Assembly (NCBI GenBank): GCA_022497145.1 | Contig: MU385886.1 | Span: 186,001 to 250,000 of the forward strand | Reading direction: 5' to 3' | Source: Rostrohypoxylon terebratum | Taxonomy: Eukaryota > Ascomycota > Sordariomycetes > Xylariales > Hypoxylaceae | Length of the DNA: 64,000 nt | Shown: in pieces, positions 48,814 through 59,407 of the stretch | How positions within the stretch are numbered: position 1 is the stretch's first letter | Layout: every line of letters starts with the position of its first letter | Program-made: the position numbers and the translations under genes | The notes under the pieces: model-generated | Databases searched by the model: none | The model's input: only the letters and a program-made list of their open reading frames with translations | What the model was told of the DNA's origin: nothing

Positions 48814-49302
48814 CTACCTCTGCTTCACAAATTTCGTATGCGACCCATTCGCAACCACGGGCCCCACCTTGCCGTCCACGACCTTCTTGATAACAACGCG
48901 CGTGAAGCCGAGCGAGCCGCCGACCTTGTCTGCCGTAGCCTCGATCTCGATCTCGTCCCCCTCGACTGCAGAGCTTAGATACGAGACGTGGATATCGACA
49001 GACACGCCCGTCCTTCTGCGCAGATCCCACGTCGCGATCGCCATGCCGCCCGCCCAGTCCACGATGGCCGCGCTGGCAGCCCCGTGTATGCCTCCCCCGG
49101 AGTTCATGTGGTTCTTTGTAAGAAGGAGCCTAGCTCTCATCGAACCCTGACTCGCGGCCACGATGCGCACATCTTTCAGTAAGAACCCATATATGGCTGA
49201 GTTGGGAAGCTGGTTCGCCGTCAGGTCCTCCAGGTGCGCCTTGATGGTGGCTTCGTCTTTGCTGTTGGAAGATGTATCTGTTCCCGGTGGGATGGACCCC
49301 AT
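48814..49302 (-). CDS. PaaI/THEM-like acyl-CoA thioesterase (hotdog fold)
   Basis: The 162-residue protein from the ATG at 49302 has the length of a single hotdog domain. The signature is the helix segment NSGGGIHGAASAAIVDWAGG (about residues 70-90), which in the PaaI/THEM2 family carries the HGG-type active-site turn and the acidic residue on the central hotdog helix. It is followed by the strands GVSVDIHVSYLSSAVEGDEI and LGFTRVVIKKV. The reaction expected is hydrolysis of acyl- or aryl-CoA thioesters. The same frame is open upstream to an ATG at 49452, which would add 50 residues rich in Ser, Arg and Gln that could be a targeting sequence. I chose 49302 because conserved-type sequence starts shortly after it. 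No intron is needed. Confidence 0.85.
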   Translation of the reverse strand: MGSIPPGTDTSSNSKDEATIKAHLEDLTANQLPNSAIYGFLLKDVRIVAASQGSMRARLLLTKNHMNSGGGIHGAASAAIVDWAGGMAIATWDLRRRTGVSVDIHVSYLSSAVEGDEIEIEATADKVGGSLGFTRVVIKKVVDGKVGPVVANGSHTKFVKQR

Positions 49303-50463
49303 CGTTGCTTGCCCGGTTGGAATAATCTGGCCCCTGAATGACCTGGCGTGGCAAGATTGCTGCCGGGGTGACGCGGGATGTGGTTTAGATTTATTGGCCA
49401 CGGAATTGCGGGTTCGAGTCTGAGGTGAGTGAGAATTGTTGTAGTAGTTCAACAGAACAGCAAATTGTTGAGAACTTGACGCCGGTTGTTGTCAAGCGTG
49501 ATAACGCAGAGTCCAGCTGTGAGCCAGCCGTGAGCCAGCTGCTTACCTTCCTTGCCACTTGGTCTATTTCCATTCATGATTATTACGTAATCCGCCTCCT
49601 TCTCGAGTCCATACCTAGGTAGTATATCATATATTGATCCTGTGAGCACTGGTTGGGTACCTTAGGTAGTACCTAGTAGGTACCTATATAAGGATGGTAT
49701 TTTACGTATTAGGTACTAGGTGTGTTGGCAATGACCGACAGGAGGATCGGAAATATAGCTGTTCATTTGCCCATACTTCATTATGTGCAACCTATCAATG
49801 CGATGAGAAACATACACGTCGCGATCAAGCTCAAGGTATGAATCGATAGGAAACACTCAGTAATGAGGATTTGCCTCCCTGTTGCCACACCTATGCGGTT
49901 GACTTGAGTTACCTCCCTCGGAGTCTTACGGAGTCTTAGTACCTAACCCCTTTACAACCAAAACGAGTGACATATTTACCTAGGGGTCTACTAAAATCGT
50001 AGTGTTCTATTCCACATCGCCTGGCTCAGCTCAAGGACTTGAAGAAGGATAGAGTACTTATGACTTAGGTGCCTAGTATTGTCATAGAGGCAAGTAGATA
50101 CAATTAGGATCTGATTATTCATCATGTTATTTTTCTCATTAGCACCAACTCGCCGGATAAATCTAGATGAAACTCTAGCTATTTATGGTAACCCGGAAAT
50201 GTACGCGCCATTATGCTTGCCCGTACTCTTTCATGACTCTTTTACGTCTATGCCAAGTAGTGCCTGAAATCAACAGCACCAAGAGACGCCCTACCCTGTT
50301 TATTCTCACCCCACCCCGGTGGCCCTCGGTACACAATATTTATCCTAAGGAAACGCGCCGTATGGTGATCAGAGGTGGAATATTCAACCAACTAGTTTTA
50401 TATCTATTGACTAAAATTCAAGAGCTTCAACGCTTCAACCACCCGGCCTTCGGGTACTCGCCC
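49303..50463. other. Intergenic between thioesterase and BLM10
   Basis: Contains the thioesterase promoter (and a possible 50-residue N-terminal extension up to 49452) and the BLM10 3' untranslated region. CCTAGG sites occur at 49614 and 49979. The 115-codon plus-strand ORF at 50185-50532 partly overlaps BLM10 exons and is probably a shadow. Confidence 0.5.
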
Positions 50464-53400
50464 TTATGCAAAGTAACTCTTCCAGAGAACCCCTTCAAGA
50501 TCTTCGAGTTGCTCGTGAGTGAAATACTGTGACGTATTAGTATGTTGTCTACGTAGGTTCAAACATAGGCTATGGCTTACCTTCTGATCAACTCCCCAGC
50601 TGTCCTGTCGTGTCTTCTTGAACTCGGACAAGATTCCCTTTGTGGCCTTACCAACTACGCCTGGATCGCTTGCTGCACGTCTCGCGAGGAGTGCCAAGAC
50701 TTCCGGCATCCAGCTTGGGGGTGGAGTCGCATATGGAAAAGCTTCTATCAATGCCCCAAGACCCAATACAGCAGCGTGCCGTCTCACTACTTGCTGTGTA
50801 ACATTGACCGGTGTTTCGGTGCCGGGCTGTCTTTTCTTAGGCATTGGGTTTCGCGCCAGCTCCCTCTCGAAACGCGACTTGAGGGTTTGAATGAAGGGGT
50901 TCCGCACCGTAGCAGGGGAACATCTGATCATGCCGGCGAGTGTGGCACTGGCAACAGTTCGGACCTCAAGTTGGGGGTCAGCTAGCATGTCTCCTACGGC
51001 GTCGAAGAGTAATTCTCGCTGTGGGGCATCCATTAGGAACAGTCGTCGGAAGTAGATCACTTGCATGTTCACCAGAGCTCTGAGACGTTGGTGCCAGCTT
51101 GTAGCAGTCTTCCCAAGACGTATCAGTGCTGCGATGAAAGGTTCATCTTCGCCAGTGCGGAAAGGAATGTTTGGTAGGTGACGATAGACATGGTATGCTA
51201 AGCGCATGAGCTCCGGATCCTCCTTGACATCCATCATGTGTAAAAGTTGGTCGATAAATGGGTCTGGGAAGAAAGGAATAAGTTGGATGCATTCCTGGGA
51301 TGAGAGGGTGCTATCTAGCCAGATGAGGACGGTCTTCGATCCGGACGTGTAAGAGGATGGTGTTTGCTGCCCTGGTGTACGCTCATGACGCCACGCTTCG
51401 AGGCGATCAAACACGTCCTTGATAGTAGCAGCGAACTCTTCCGTTGGCTTGTAAGGTCGGATACCAATGTTGGAGTCTGCCTTATTTTGATCAAGCAGAG
51501 CAGTGACATTTTGGAATGATTCGTGATACCGAGTCCTGTAGATAGTTGCTATGACGCGACCAATCGACTCGCGCACAGCCTTGTAGGGATGGTCGATGTG
51601 TGCGATAAAGTCATCTAAGATCGGCTTTTCGTGGCGATAGTGCCATCCACAATCGTTAATCAAGAACTCGAGAAGCTGCACCTTCGAAGATTCTTTGAAA
51701 GCAGCGTTAGAATTCATATCTAAGCGGAAGGAACTAAGACGGTTGACAAGCTCGTTAGCACGACGAGGATCCTTCGTATCGATGATAAAGTGGAGGCATG
51801 TAGCCCAGTAAGAGAGGTTGTCGGGAGTTAAATTGTCTGCGAAGACATCTAGAATCATCGGTTGTGCGAAGTTCCATATTTCCTCCTTCATGTCAATGGG
51901 GTCATATGCTGTGCCAACCATCAGAGCACCGAGGATCTCGGCCGTTGCACGGTGTTGATGCTTGTCGCTCCCATCTCCATATACCTCGGCGACCAATTCT
52001 TTGACATCACTAAATTTGACTTCGGTTTGTCCGTAGACCATGAGGTCGAAAATATGCATGAGCAACACGACGTCAGTGGTCCTAAATCTGTCCGACGTCG
52101 AGTCTCGCGGCTCTTGCTTCATATAGGCGAAGCACTGAGATAGCCACTCTTTCGTTATTAGTTTACCGATTTGCTGTCGGACCGCCCTCTCTACGTCGTC
52201 GTATTCATCGAATTTCTCGGGTTTGGCTTTGAATGCATTGAACTGTTTGCCCCAGACCAACCATCCGGGGTGGTCTGTATCGACCAGATACTCGGCACTC
52301 TCGGGGTGTCTGAAGCTCTCTAGGAAACTTTGCGTGTATTCATCGTCACCCTTTTGGACTGGAATGACAACTTTATTGATATCGCATTCCTTCTCCTGGA
52401 GATAATCGGCGTAGCTATGACCGTACACGGCGCGCTGATCGATAGCCGTAAATATTTTCGAGAATGAATTCAAATAATTGGCCCTTAGTCCAGGATGGGG
52501 ATCATTCGTACCCTTGACGACGAGTTCGATGAATTCGGGTGGTGCAATGTTCTCGAAGCGTAAGCAGAGATTAGTTGTAAATATAGCCAGCCGACTTGCA
52601 GTCTTCCAATGAGACTCCTTTGCAAGTTCCGTCAATTCCAGTCCTAAATCAGACTTCTTCTTTTCTACTTGCTTCCTACGCTCCTTAATGAAGTCGTGTC
52701 TTGTATTGATAGCCCTTGAGCAGTCTTCGGTAGGCTTGATCAAGTCTACGACTTGCTCATCTGTCATTACCAATATTTCGAACCGTTTGCCAAAATCGAA
52801 AAGTGGGTAGATGGCAGTTGTTCCAAGGTTCTGGATTGACGTCTTGTCGATATTCGCTGACTGGATATATAATCGCATCAGGTCTGGGGCAAACCTCCAA
52901 TCTCGCAGCAAAGTTCTGAGCAGGCTTGTGAAGAGTAGAGTATACATAGCCCCCTTGATGCGATCATGGTCAGTTTCCTCCAAGGCTTTACGGAACCTCT
53001 CTAAAATGACAGGGATGACGAGTGGGCGACCGCCTATCAATGCTTTGAGCGACGCGTCTTGGGCACCTTGGGCTATTCGCCGCACATCCGCGTACAGAGA
53101 ACAAGATGACTCTGCGAGGTCGAGCAGCAAACGCTTGTCTAGGTCGCTCTTCTTGCGGACCGAGGCGTTATGCTTGACTCGCTGCAGTTGATAGGCATCT
53201 GCCCGTTTGATAAGAAGCGGTCGAGGATACGGTTTTCGTAGCCCACTGATCTTGAAAGGGGCAATGTCTGCTCTGTAAAGTCGAATGAGTCGATCTAATG
53301 GATGTGCCGATCTTTCAAAGCCCACATCTGTAATCCAGGTACGATACGTATTGTATAAAGACGTGAAACAAGACACGTCATCTTCTTGGTGGTCATTCAG

Positions 53401-56370
53401 GAAGGAATGTGTTCGGGAGAGTAGTTTTCCAATATCCTCTCGAAGCTCGTGGATTCGGTTGTACAATTTGCTATCGGGTGTAAGTAGATAACCGCTCGGA
53501 TATTTGAACTGTGGCTTTGTCTCATCGTCTTCCCCAACCTCAGCCAGCGGGTTCTCACTGTCATCCTCGTCATCGGCCATGTCCTCGCCCTCTTGGTTGT
53601 CAATTTTTCCGTTGCCGTTGACATGCCCTGTCGGTCCGCTGGATGCTCGCTTCGGATCAAAAAGAGACGCGAGACCGGAGATGACCAACCGTAGCTGCGA
53701 TAGCTGACGCGTGACTTCATCTGACCACTCCTTATTTTTCCCTTTTCGGCTTACAGGGGGATTATCGCTCATGAACGATTCGAGACGCTTCATAGCGCCT
53801 TCGGCCTGGGATTCAAACAGCTCGACGGCGAATTGAATCTCTTCCTGCAAGGGCCGATGCCATCGAATCGTCAAATCTGCCGGTGCGGTCGTCTTTCCCC
53901 AGTCATCAACGTCTACACCGCGTTGTATAACCTCAGGTTCGTAAAGCGAAGTATCTATGGGATATGTGTGTGTGAGGTTGAGTAGTAGGTGGTGTATGTA
54001 GTTACTAATATGAATGGTAGGAAGGCCTCTACATTTCTCTTGCATGTACTCAGCAATTTCGAAGAGCTCTTTCTTGTACTTCAGCACCTCACTCCCAACG
54101 TGTACGACGCACATGCTTAAAATACTCACGTGCCATACGAGAGCTCTATCCCGAGGAAGAACTTCAGTACCGCTACTCCGATCAGACGCAGCTCCGTTGT
54201 AGTCGATTTCGTTGCGTATGTTGACGATCAACATCGGAATGAAAACCTTTAGCGTTTTCTCCGGATTCACTTTACATAATGCGTTGCAAATCCAGGCCAT
54301 GGCATCGCGAGCTTGGTGGACAACATGGCTAGAAACAAACGTTGAGAGCTTCTCTAAAGCGATTTCGAAAAGTTCGGGCGACAGAGAGGCAAACATCGGC
54401 GTCAATGCGGCCGGCAATGTATTGATGATGTTGTCCTCGGGAGACCCAGAACGTACTTGAGCTGCATCGGGGAGGTTTTCCAATAATGTGAAAACCTTGC
54501 CAAGTAGCGCAATAAGGAATTCGCCGAACCCTGCGGTCGACGAGCGGACAATGTCGGCTTCAACCTCGTCGGTCAACTCGTTCTTGTAATCGATCTTGAC
54601 ATCTTGGCCTTCGCGTTCCATACGCTCCATCTCCCCTTGAACCCATTGCATAGCAAGGCTGGTGTCATGGACCGTATTGTTCTCCTTTGTCAAGGTCACA
54701 AACGGAATACTGTACGCAACACTTTGGATAAAGTTCAATGTATACTGAGTCTTGTTCAGATCATTAGCATCAATACCAGGTAAAGCTAGCGCTAACAATG
54801 CAGTGATATGGCACCTAAATCCCTTCTGGCGCGACATGATATTGGCAATCATGTTAAGACCACAGAGACTAGACGTGGTCCGATGAACTTCGACTAAGCC
54901 CTGCAAACTGGGATAAAACCTCTGGAGTGCACCAGGTAGCATTAAATCGGGCTCAAGATAGGCCAGGTTCTGAAGAGAGTTGAAGTACAAGCTTGTGACG
55001 CTGGAACTTTTCCCGAAAAGTCCCATAAAAGTGACTTCTCGCAGGCTTAAGACGAATCGACGCTTCAGCGCGTCGTTGATCCTGCGTTCGGTTGGAGTGT
55101 CTTGCTCTTCGTTCTGCTCCCTGTTCCAGCGGGAGACGAAAAGCTCGGTCAAGTAGTACGTGAGCTGAGCCAGCATTTTGGTCCAGGAGCCTTGGTTTGA
55201 TGGGTGGAAGAAGGTGTCGACCGACTCCATTAATCCTTCTAGACTATCTAAGATTGAATTGTCCTTGTTAAGACAGAGGGGAGACAGGGAACATATGACC
55301 CAGCGGGCAACGATGTACGGTATCGGATGCTTCTTCCGGTCCTTCTCGAGGATCATGGCCATCCCGGCCGAATAATCGAGCGAGGTGTATGGAGAATTAG
55401 CCTGTCCCACAGGGATCTCGGTCAGACGAAGAACCGCAGTAAAGATCAAGTCGGACTGTTCTCGTGTGAAAACACCATGTTCGCCGAAGGGTACGTGTCG
55501 ACATGTCAAGTAATCCTTAGCGATCCTGGAGAACATGTCGATGAACGCATTGTCCACGACCTTAGAGCGGGTCATCAGCGACCAAAGGTGGAAGAAAGTA
55601 GGTATGAAATCCGACGGCTGAGATTGCGGCTCCGTGGGGGGAGCGGGAGTAGTAGGCATTAAAATGTTCAAAACGCCGATGACGATGTAGGCATTCTGAA
55701 TATCTGAGGTACTGAAATAAGGTAGGACCTCCTCTAACATGGCACGTCGCTCCCTGGGATCAAAGTACATCTGCGAATATAGACACAGTTTCCTAAGGTG
55801 CTTAATCGCTCGCTTCCTAGCGTGATGTGCTGCCGTTTCACCGGGGAGCACCAAAGCCTTGATCTCCTTCCACAAGGGCCTCCAGTCGAGGATTAAGTCA
55901 TCCTCAGGTTTAAGCGCCTGTTTTCTTCTAATAAGAGTCACCACCATTTTGGAAAATCGATCAGCCGAGTTATTGTCCATTCCCTTGGCCAGAGAGAGGT
56001 GGAAGTAGAGCTTGACAAGCTTGGCGCGGAGTTCGCGAGGCATGTCGAACTTCAACGAGAGCCATCCTTGAAGTTGGCGCGTCCAATGAAGGGCGCCGGG
56101 AGAGAAATCCTCAGCTTTGATAGCTATGTATAGCTGTTTCAATATCCCTTGTAGGGTGGCATCTCGCTCATCTTCGCCCTCGACAGGGTATGGTAATAAC
56201 TGGAAGTATGCAAAGGTTCGAGGTCGATATCGTTTTGGGTCGTCGACATCGATGAAAGTAGAAGGTGGCAAACCTGGAGAGGTTGCTCTCGAGATTGTGT
56301 CGCCTGCGACATAGTTGCTTAAAAATTGCGCAGCAGCCGAGGCAGATGCAGGATCGAGAGGTTCATCCAT
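50464..56370 (-). CDS. BLM10: Proteasome activator BLM10/PA200
   Basis: Two exons, 56370..50581 and 50526..50464, give 1950 residues, in the range of Blm10/PA200 (about 1,800-2,150). The N terminus (DPKRYRPRTFAYFQLLPYPV) and the body of HEAT-like helical repeats are typical of the family. An acidic low-complexity loop (DNQEGEDMADDEDDSENPL) lies near residue 940, where such insertions occur. The 54-nt intron has a GTAAGC donor, a TACTAAT branch site and a CACAG acceptor; splicing gives VDQKYFTHEQLEDLEGVLWK followed by SYFA and stop. The family inserts its C-terminal hydrophobic-Tyr-X tail into the 20S core pocket to open the gate; here the last three residues are Tyr-Phe-Ala, so Phe is penultimate. 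An upstream in-frame ATG (56460) would add 30 residues; 56370 was preferred for its good start context (GCC before ATGG). Confidence 0.95.
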   Translation of the reverse strand: MDEPLDPASASAAAQFLSNYVAGDTISRATSPGLPPSTFIDVDDPKRYRPRTFAYFQLLPYPVEGEDERDATLQGILKQLYIAIKAEDFSPGALHWTRQLQGWLSLKFDMPRELRAKLVKLYFHLSLAKGMDNNSADRFSKMVVTLIRRKQALKPEDDLILDWRPLWKEIKALVLPGETAAHHARKRAIKHLRKLCLYSQMYFDPRERRAMLEEVLPYFSTSDIQNAYIVIGVLNILMPTTPAPPTEPQSQPSDFIPTFFHLWSLMTRSKVVDNAFIDMFSRIAKDYLTCRHVPFGEHGVFTREQSDLIFTAVLRLTEIPVGQANSPYTSLDYSAGMAMILEKDRKKHPIPYIVARWVICSLSPLCLNKDNSILDSLEGLMESVDTFFHPSNQGSWTKMLAQLTYYLTELFVSRWNREQNEEQDTPTERRINDALKRRFVLSLREVTFMGLFGKSSSVTSLYFNSLQNLAYLEPDLMLPGALQRFYPSLQGLVEVHRTTSSLCGLNMIANIMSRQKGFRCHITALLALALPGIDANDLNKTQYTLNFIQSVAYSIPFVTLTKENNTVHDTSLAMQWVQGEMERMEREGQDVKIDYKNELTDEVEADIVRSSTAGFGEFLIALLGKVFTLLENLPDAAQVRSGSPEDNIINTLPAALTPMFASLSPELFEIALEKLSTFVSSHVVHQARDAMAWICNALCKVNPEKTLKVFIPMLIVNIRNEIDYNGAASDRSSGTEVLPRDRALVWHVSILSMCVVHVGSEVLKYKKELFEIAEYMQEKCRGLPTIHISNYIHHLLLNLTHTYPIDTSLYEPEVIQRGVDVDDWGKTTAPADLTIRWHRPLQEEIQFAVELFESQAEGAMKRLESFMSDNPPVSRKGKNKEWSDEVTRQLSQLRLVISGLASLFDPKRASSGPTGHVNGNGKIDNQEGEDMADDEDDSENPLAEVGEDDETKPQFKYPSGYLLTPDSKLYNRIHELREDIGKLLSRTHSFLNDHQEDDVSCFTSLYNTYRTWITDVGFERSAHPLDRLIRLYRADIAPFKISGLRKPYPRPLLIKRADAYQLQRVKHNASVRKKSDLDKRLLLDLAESSCSLYADVRRIAQGAQDASLKALIGGRPLVIPVILERFRKALEETDHDRIKGAMYTLLFTSLLRTLLRDWRFAPDLMRLYIQSANIDKTSIQNLGTTAIYPLFDFGKRFEILVMTDEQVVDLIKPTEDCSRAINTRHDFIKERRKQVEKKKSDLGLELTELAKESHWKTASRLAIFTTNLCLRFENIAPPEFIELVVKGTNDPHPGLRANYLNSFSKIFTAIDQRAVYGHSYADYLQEKECDINKVVIPVQKGDDEYTQSFLESFRHPESAEYLVDTDHPGWLVWGKQFNAFKAKPEKFDEYDDVERAVRQQIGKLITKEWLSQCFAYMKQEPRDSTSDRFRTTDVVLLMHIFDLMVYGQTEVKFSDVKELVAEVYGDGSDKHQHRATAEILGALMVGTAYDPIDMKEEIWNFAQPMILDVFADNLTPDNLSYWATCLHFIIDTKDPRRANELVNRLSSFRLDMNSNAAFKESSKVQLLEFLINDCGWHYRHEKPILDDFIAHIDHPYKAVRESIGRVIATIYRTRYHESFQNVTALLDQNKADSNIGIRPYKPTEEFAATIKDVFDRLEAWRHERTPGQQTPSSYTSGSKTVLIWLDSTLSSQECIQLIPFFPDPFIDQLLHMMDVKEDPELMRLAYHVYRHLPNIPFRTGEDEPFIAALIRLGKTATSWHQRLRALVNMQVIYFRRLFLMDAPQRELLFDAVGDMLADPQLEVRTVASATLAGMIRCSPATVRNPFIQTLKSRFERELARNPMPKKRQPGTETPVNVTQQVVRRHAAVLGLGALIEAFPYATPPPSWMPEVLALLARRAASDPGVVGKATKGILSEFKKTRQDSWGVDQKVSHSLCLNLRRQHTNTSQYFTHEQLEDLEGVLWKSYFA

Positions 56371-59300
56371 GGCTACGGGAGATATGTAGGTATGGAGATA
56401 CGGTTGGTTTATCTGGATGCTGGGTTCAAGTTCCCAGTTTGGCTCAGCCCTATGTTCCAAGGTATCGTGTCAGGTCAGTTTCTTAAGAACTCGTAGGGCG
56501 TAAAAGACTAAGTACTATGTAAGAGCTGTGGTTGAAACACAACCTTTGTTGTAAAAATTTGGTAAAACTCTACCTAGTAGTCAATTTGGAGACCCGGATA
56601 CTTGTCGTCGAATGTCTCTTCTGTGGCAGTGTGGCGGATCTTGGTGCGGATCTTGCGCAGGCACACACGGCTAACCTAACGATGGTAGTTGGTTGTGCGC
56701 CCGTTGTAGTCTGATGGTAATAGCCCGCTGGTCTCGTGCTGCAGCTAGGTGTGCTAGGAACAGAGGTAGAGCGGTGCACGCTGACATGTCGCAGCTCTCG
56801 GAGCTTCTTTAGCTGCTGCTAGCTGCCCTGGCTTGCCCTGGGGGGTGGTTTGAACTACTCGAAAACGGGGAACGATCTACTCGAGGCACCGCACAATGTG
56901 CACACCGATACGCACCCCTCACTCTGTGTGACGTTTTCCTTCGCTGGCCTCGTCACTGGCGCTGGCACTGGCACTGGCACTGGCAGCGGCACCGATACTG
57001 ACGCTAGATCGCGAGACTACCTAGTAGGTATTTGTCTGGATGCGGGCAAGATATTAATCGAGGGGGCAGTGCTGATAGATGGACAGCGTCGTTGGTAGGA
57101 CCATGCATGTATTTGTTTGAAAGATCAGCCAAGTTGTTCAGATGTTAGGTTCAATGTTCGGTAGAAGAATCGAAGAACTGGAATGAAAGATGTAATAACC
57201 TAATGTACGAAGTATTGAATGTAGGTATTGAATTTTAGGTCGTTTCCAAGGTCATTTAGGTCATTTAGTCATTCATTAGGCCATTTGGGCCATTTGCAAG
57301 TGGGGGAGTTGTTAAGAGTCCTGCGTTTAAAAAAAAAAAAGTCAATTAAGCCAAGTCGTCGCACTTTCCACCTTTTGTTCTAACTTAAAATACCTACCTA
57401 GACCCAGACTCTAGAGGCAGAAAGAGAGGTACGTCACCCGTAAAGGAAGCAACCTTGAAACTGCCCTACCTGCCCTACCTATCAAGGTACTAGGTAGCTA
57501 TTCACCTCCCGTGACTGGAAGCAACTACGAATCACTGTAGCAGCCTACACATCTTCGTCTCGACTCTCGTACCTTCTTCCATCAACTTCCAGTCAGGTCT
57601 CAACTTAAGCTTAGAATGTTTTACAATGACTACCTAGTAAGATCAGTAACACATGCAACTTTGAGTATCGATACATCCAATACCTAGGTACCTAGGTACT
57701 AGGTATGTACTACTAGGTAGGTACACACATGATATTCAATGTTGTACCCACCCATGTGATGTCAATAGTAGACATGTATTGTACAACCATGATGTAGGTA
57801 CTCAGTCCAAACTTCCAGTATTATTTGACATTGGAATTGATTTCAACACTACATCACTTTTCAAGTTTCCTTCGTCACATACACTTACGCATACACATAT
57901 AATAATAGCGTCGCTATACATTGAAAGGCCAGGTCCCATCTACGATCTCCTCCCTTCAGTGTTCATGATCTACTATATATTTGCCGCGCAAATCACATTC
58001 GAGTGGTGCAATATCAGATCATGAGTTCCCCCCCTCCCCCCTGTCGAGTCCCGTCGAGACGGGTACCATTGGCACCCTCTATCGAAGCCTTGCAGCATGG
58101 CCCGGGCAGCATGGCATAGGTTCTATATTAATTAGCAGACGTATCACAAGCACATGCTAGTGATCAGTCAGTTGTGCCGTCAGTACAGACCCGAACATCG
58201 ACATCGAAAACAACACTAGGTACCTAGGTCCAAGAATCCTAGACTACCACCATACCCAGATACGGTCAACGAAAGCACCTTACCGCAAAATATGCAAATT
58301 ACAATTATCAATGGGTTCCTTTCATAAAGATTGGAAAGCCGCACGCTCAGAAAAGCCCTCGAGTCTACTATAGGTTCAGCTCCCAGAATCGAGAGAGCTA
58401 TCATAGGCTACGGCCGCACGACGTCATGCACATAATCAACACGGATATTGCGGACGTGGGTTTGGAATGGAACCCGATTTGATGGCCACAACTCCCGCGA
58501 ATTGCCCAACCCTTGCCCCTCCTCCCCCCAAAAATCAGCCATTTTACTGTCGGGGACCTCGTCAATCAAAAGTCGATCTGCTTAGATGTACCGCGTTCAG
58601 TACACCTCCATGCTACATCACAGCTAGCGGTTCTACCCGGTTGACCTGCCCAGTACCTACATCTCTATTATATAACACCGGGTGTGAGTGCGTGGAATTT
58701 TCGTGTTACTTTCTAACAACCTTGTCGGCAGCATATGAAGACGCTCACATGACTTTCCTCATTGACATACCAGCATACACAGCTAGCAACTGAGCTGGAG
58801 CTGATTATAATAGGTTTCTGTCTCGCAAGATTATTAACACTAGGTACCTACTCGCCGCTGATGGCAACTCCCGCATGGATACGTTGCCATCAGATACAGA
58901 TACAGATACAGCTACAGCTAGGTTGTCAGGTGCAAGCAGATTCATAATGTGATGACCATGGCAGCATGATTCCTTGAAGGCATCAATGCATGTTTTTTTT
59001 TGGTTTTTTTTTTTTTACCGGTGTGGCGGCAATGCGTTACTTCAATGTCATTTGCCTACTACACCGAGATCACATCTCCACAGCCGGTAAGGAGAAACTA
59101 TTAGGAAGGATTCGCCCTAAACATGCCATGCCGAGCGCGGTGTTACGGAGTATCCGGGTAAGGGGGGCTATTCGAAACCAATCCGATCGCAAAAGATTGT
59201 CATCTCACGCTTGTACAGCTCTCGTATCCGTCGCATCCAGTAAGTACAACGAGGAAAGATCGCAATAAGAAAAATATCTGGACAAGCTAAAGTCGCTTTC

Positions 59301-59407
59301 GAAGCTACACTAGAACACGTCGTCAACCGACGTTCACTTGATGCTACCGATGCACTATTCCTCTCTGCGAGTGCTAGATTCCCGAATGTGCGAGTCATTA
59401 TATACGA
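56371..59407. other. Intergenic, BLM10 promoter side
   Basis: Three kilobases with no supported gene. The left part is the BLM10 promoter and 5' leader. A GGCACT-type repeat (56955-56992), runs of GGTCATTTAG-like words (57239-57298), CCTAGG sites (57683, 57691, 58223), an ACAGAT-type repeat (58897-58920) and long T-runs (58991-59019) are present. ORFs reach at most 108 codons with no recognisable domain. Confidence 0.5.
56955..56992. repeat. GGCACT hexanucleotide repeat
   Basis: About six imperfect units of GGCACT/GGCGCT/GGCAGC in the plus strand; it creates a Gly/Thr repeat in a spurious ORF. Confidence 0.8.
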
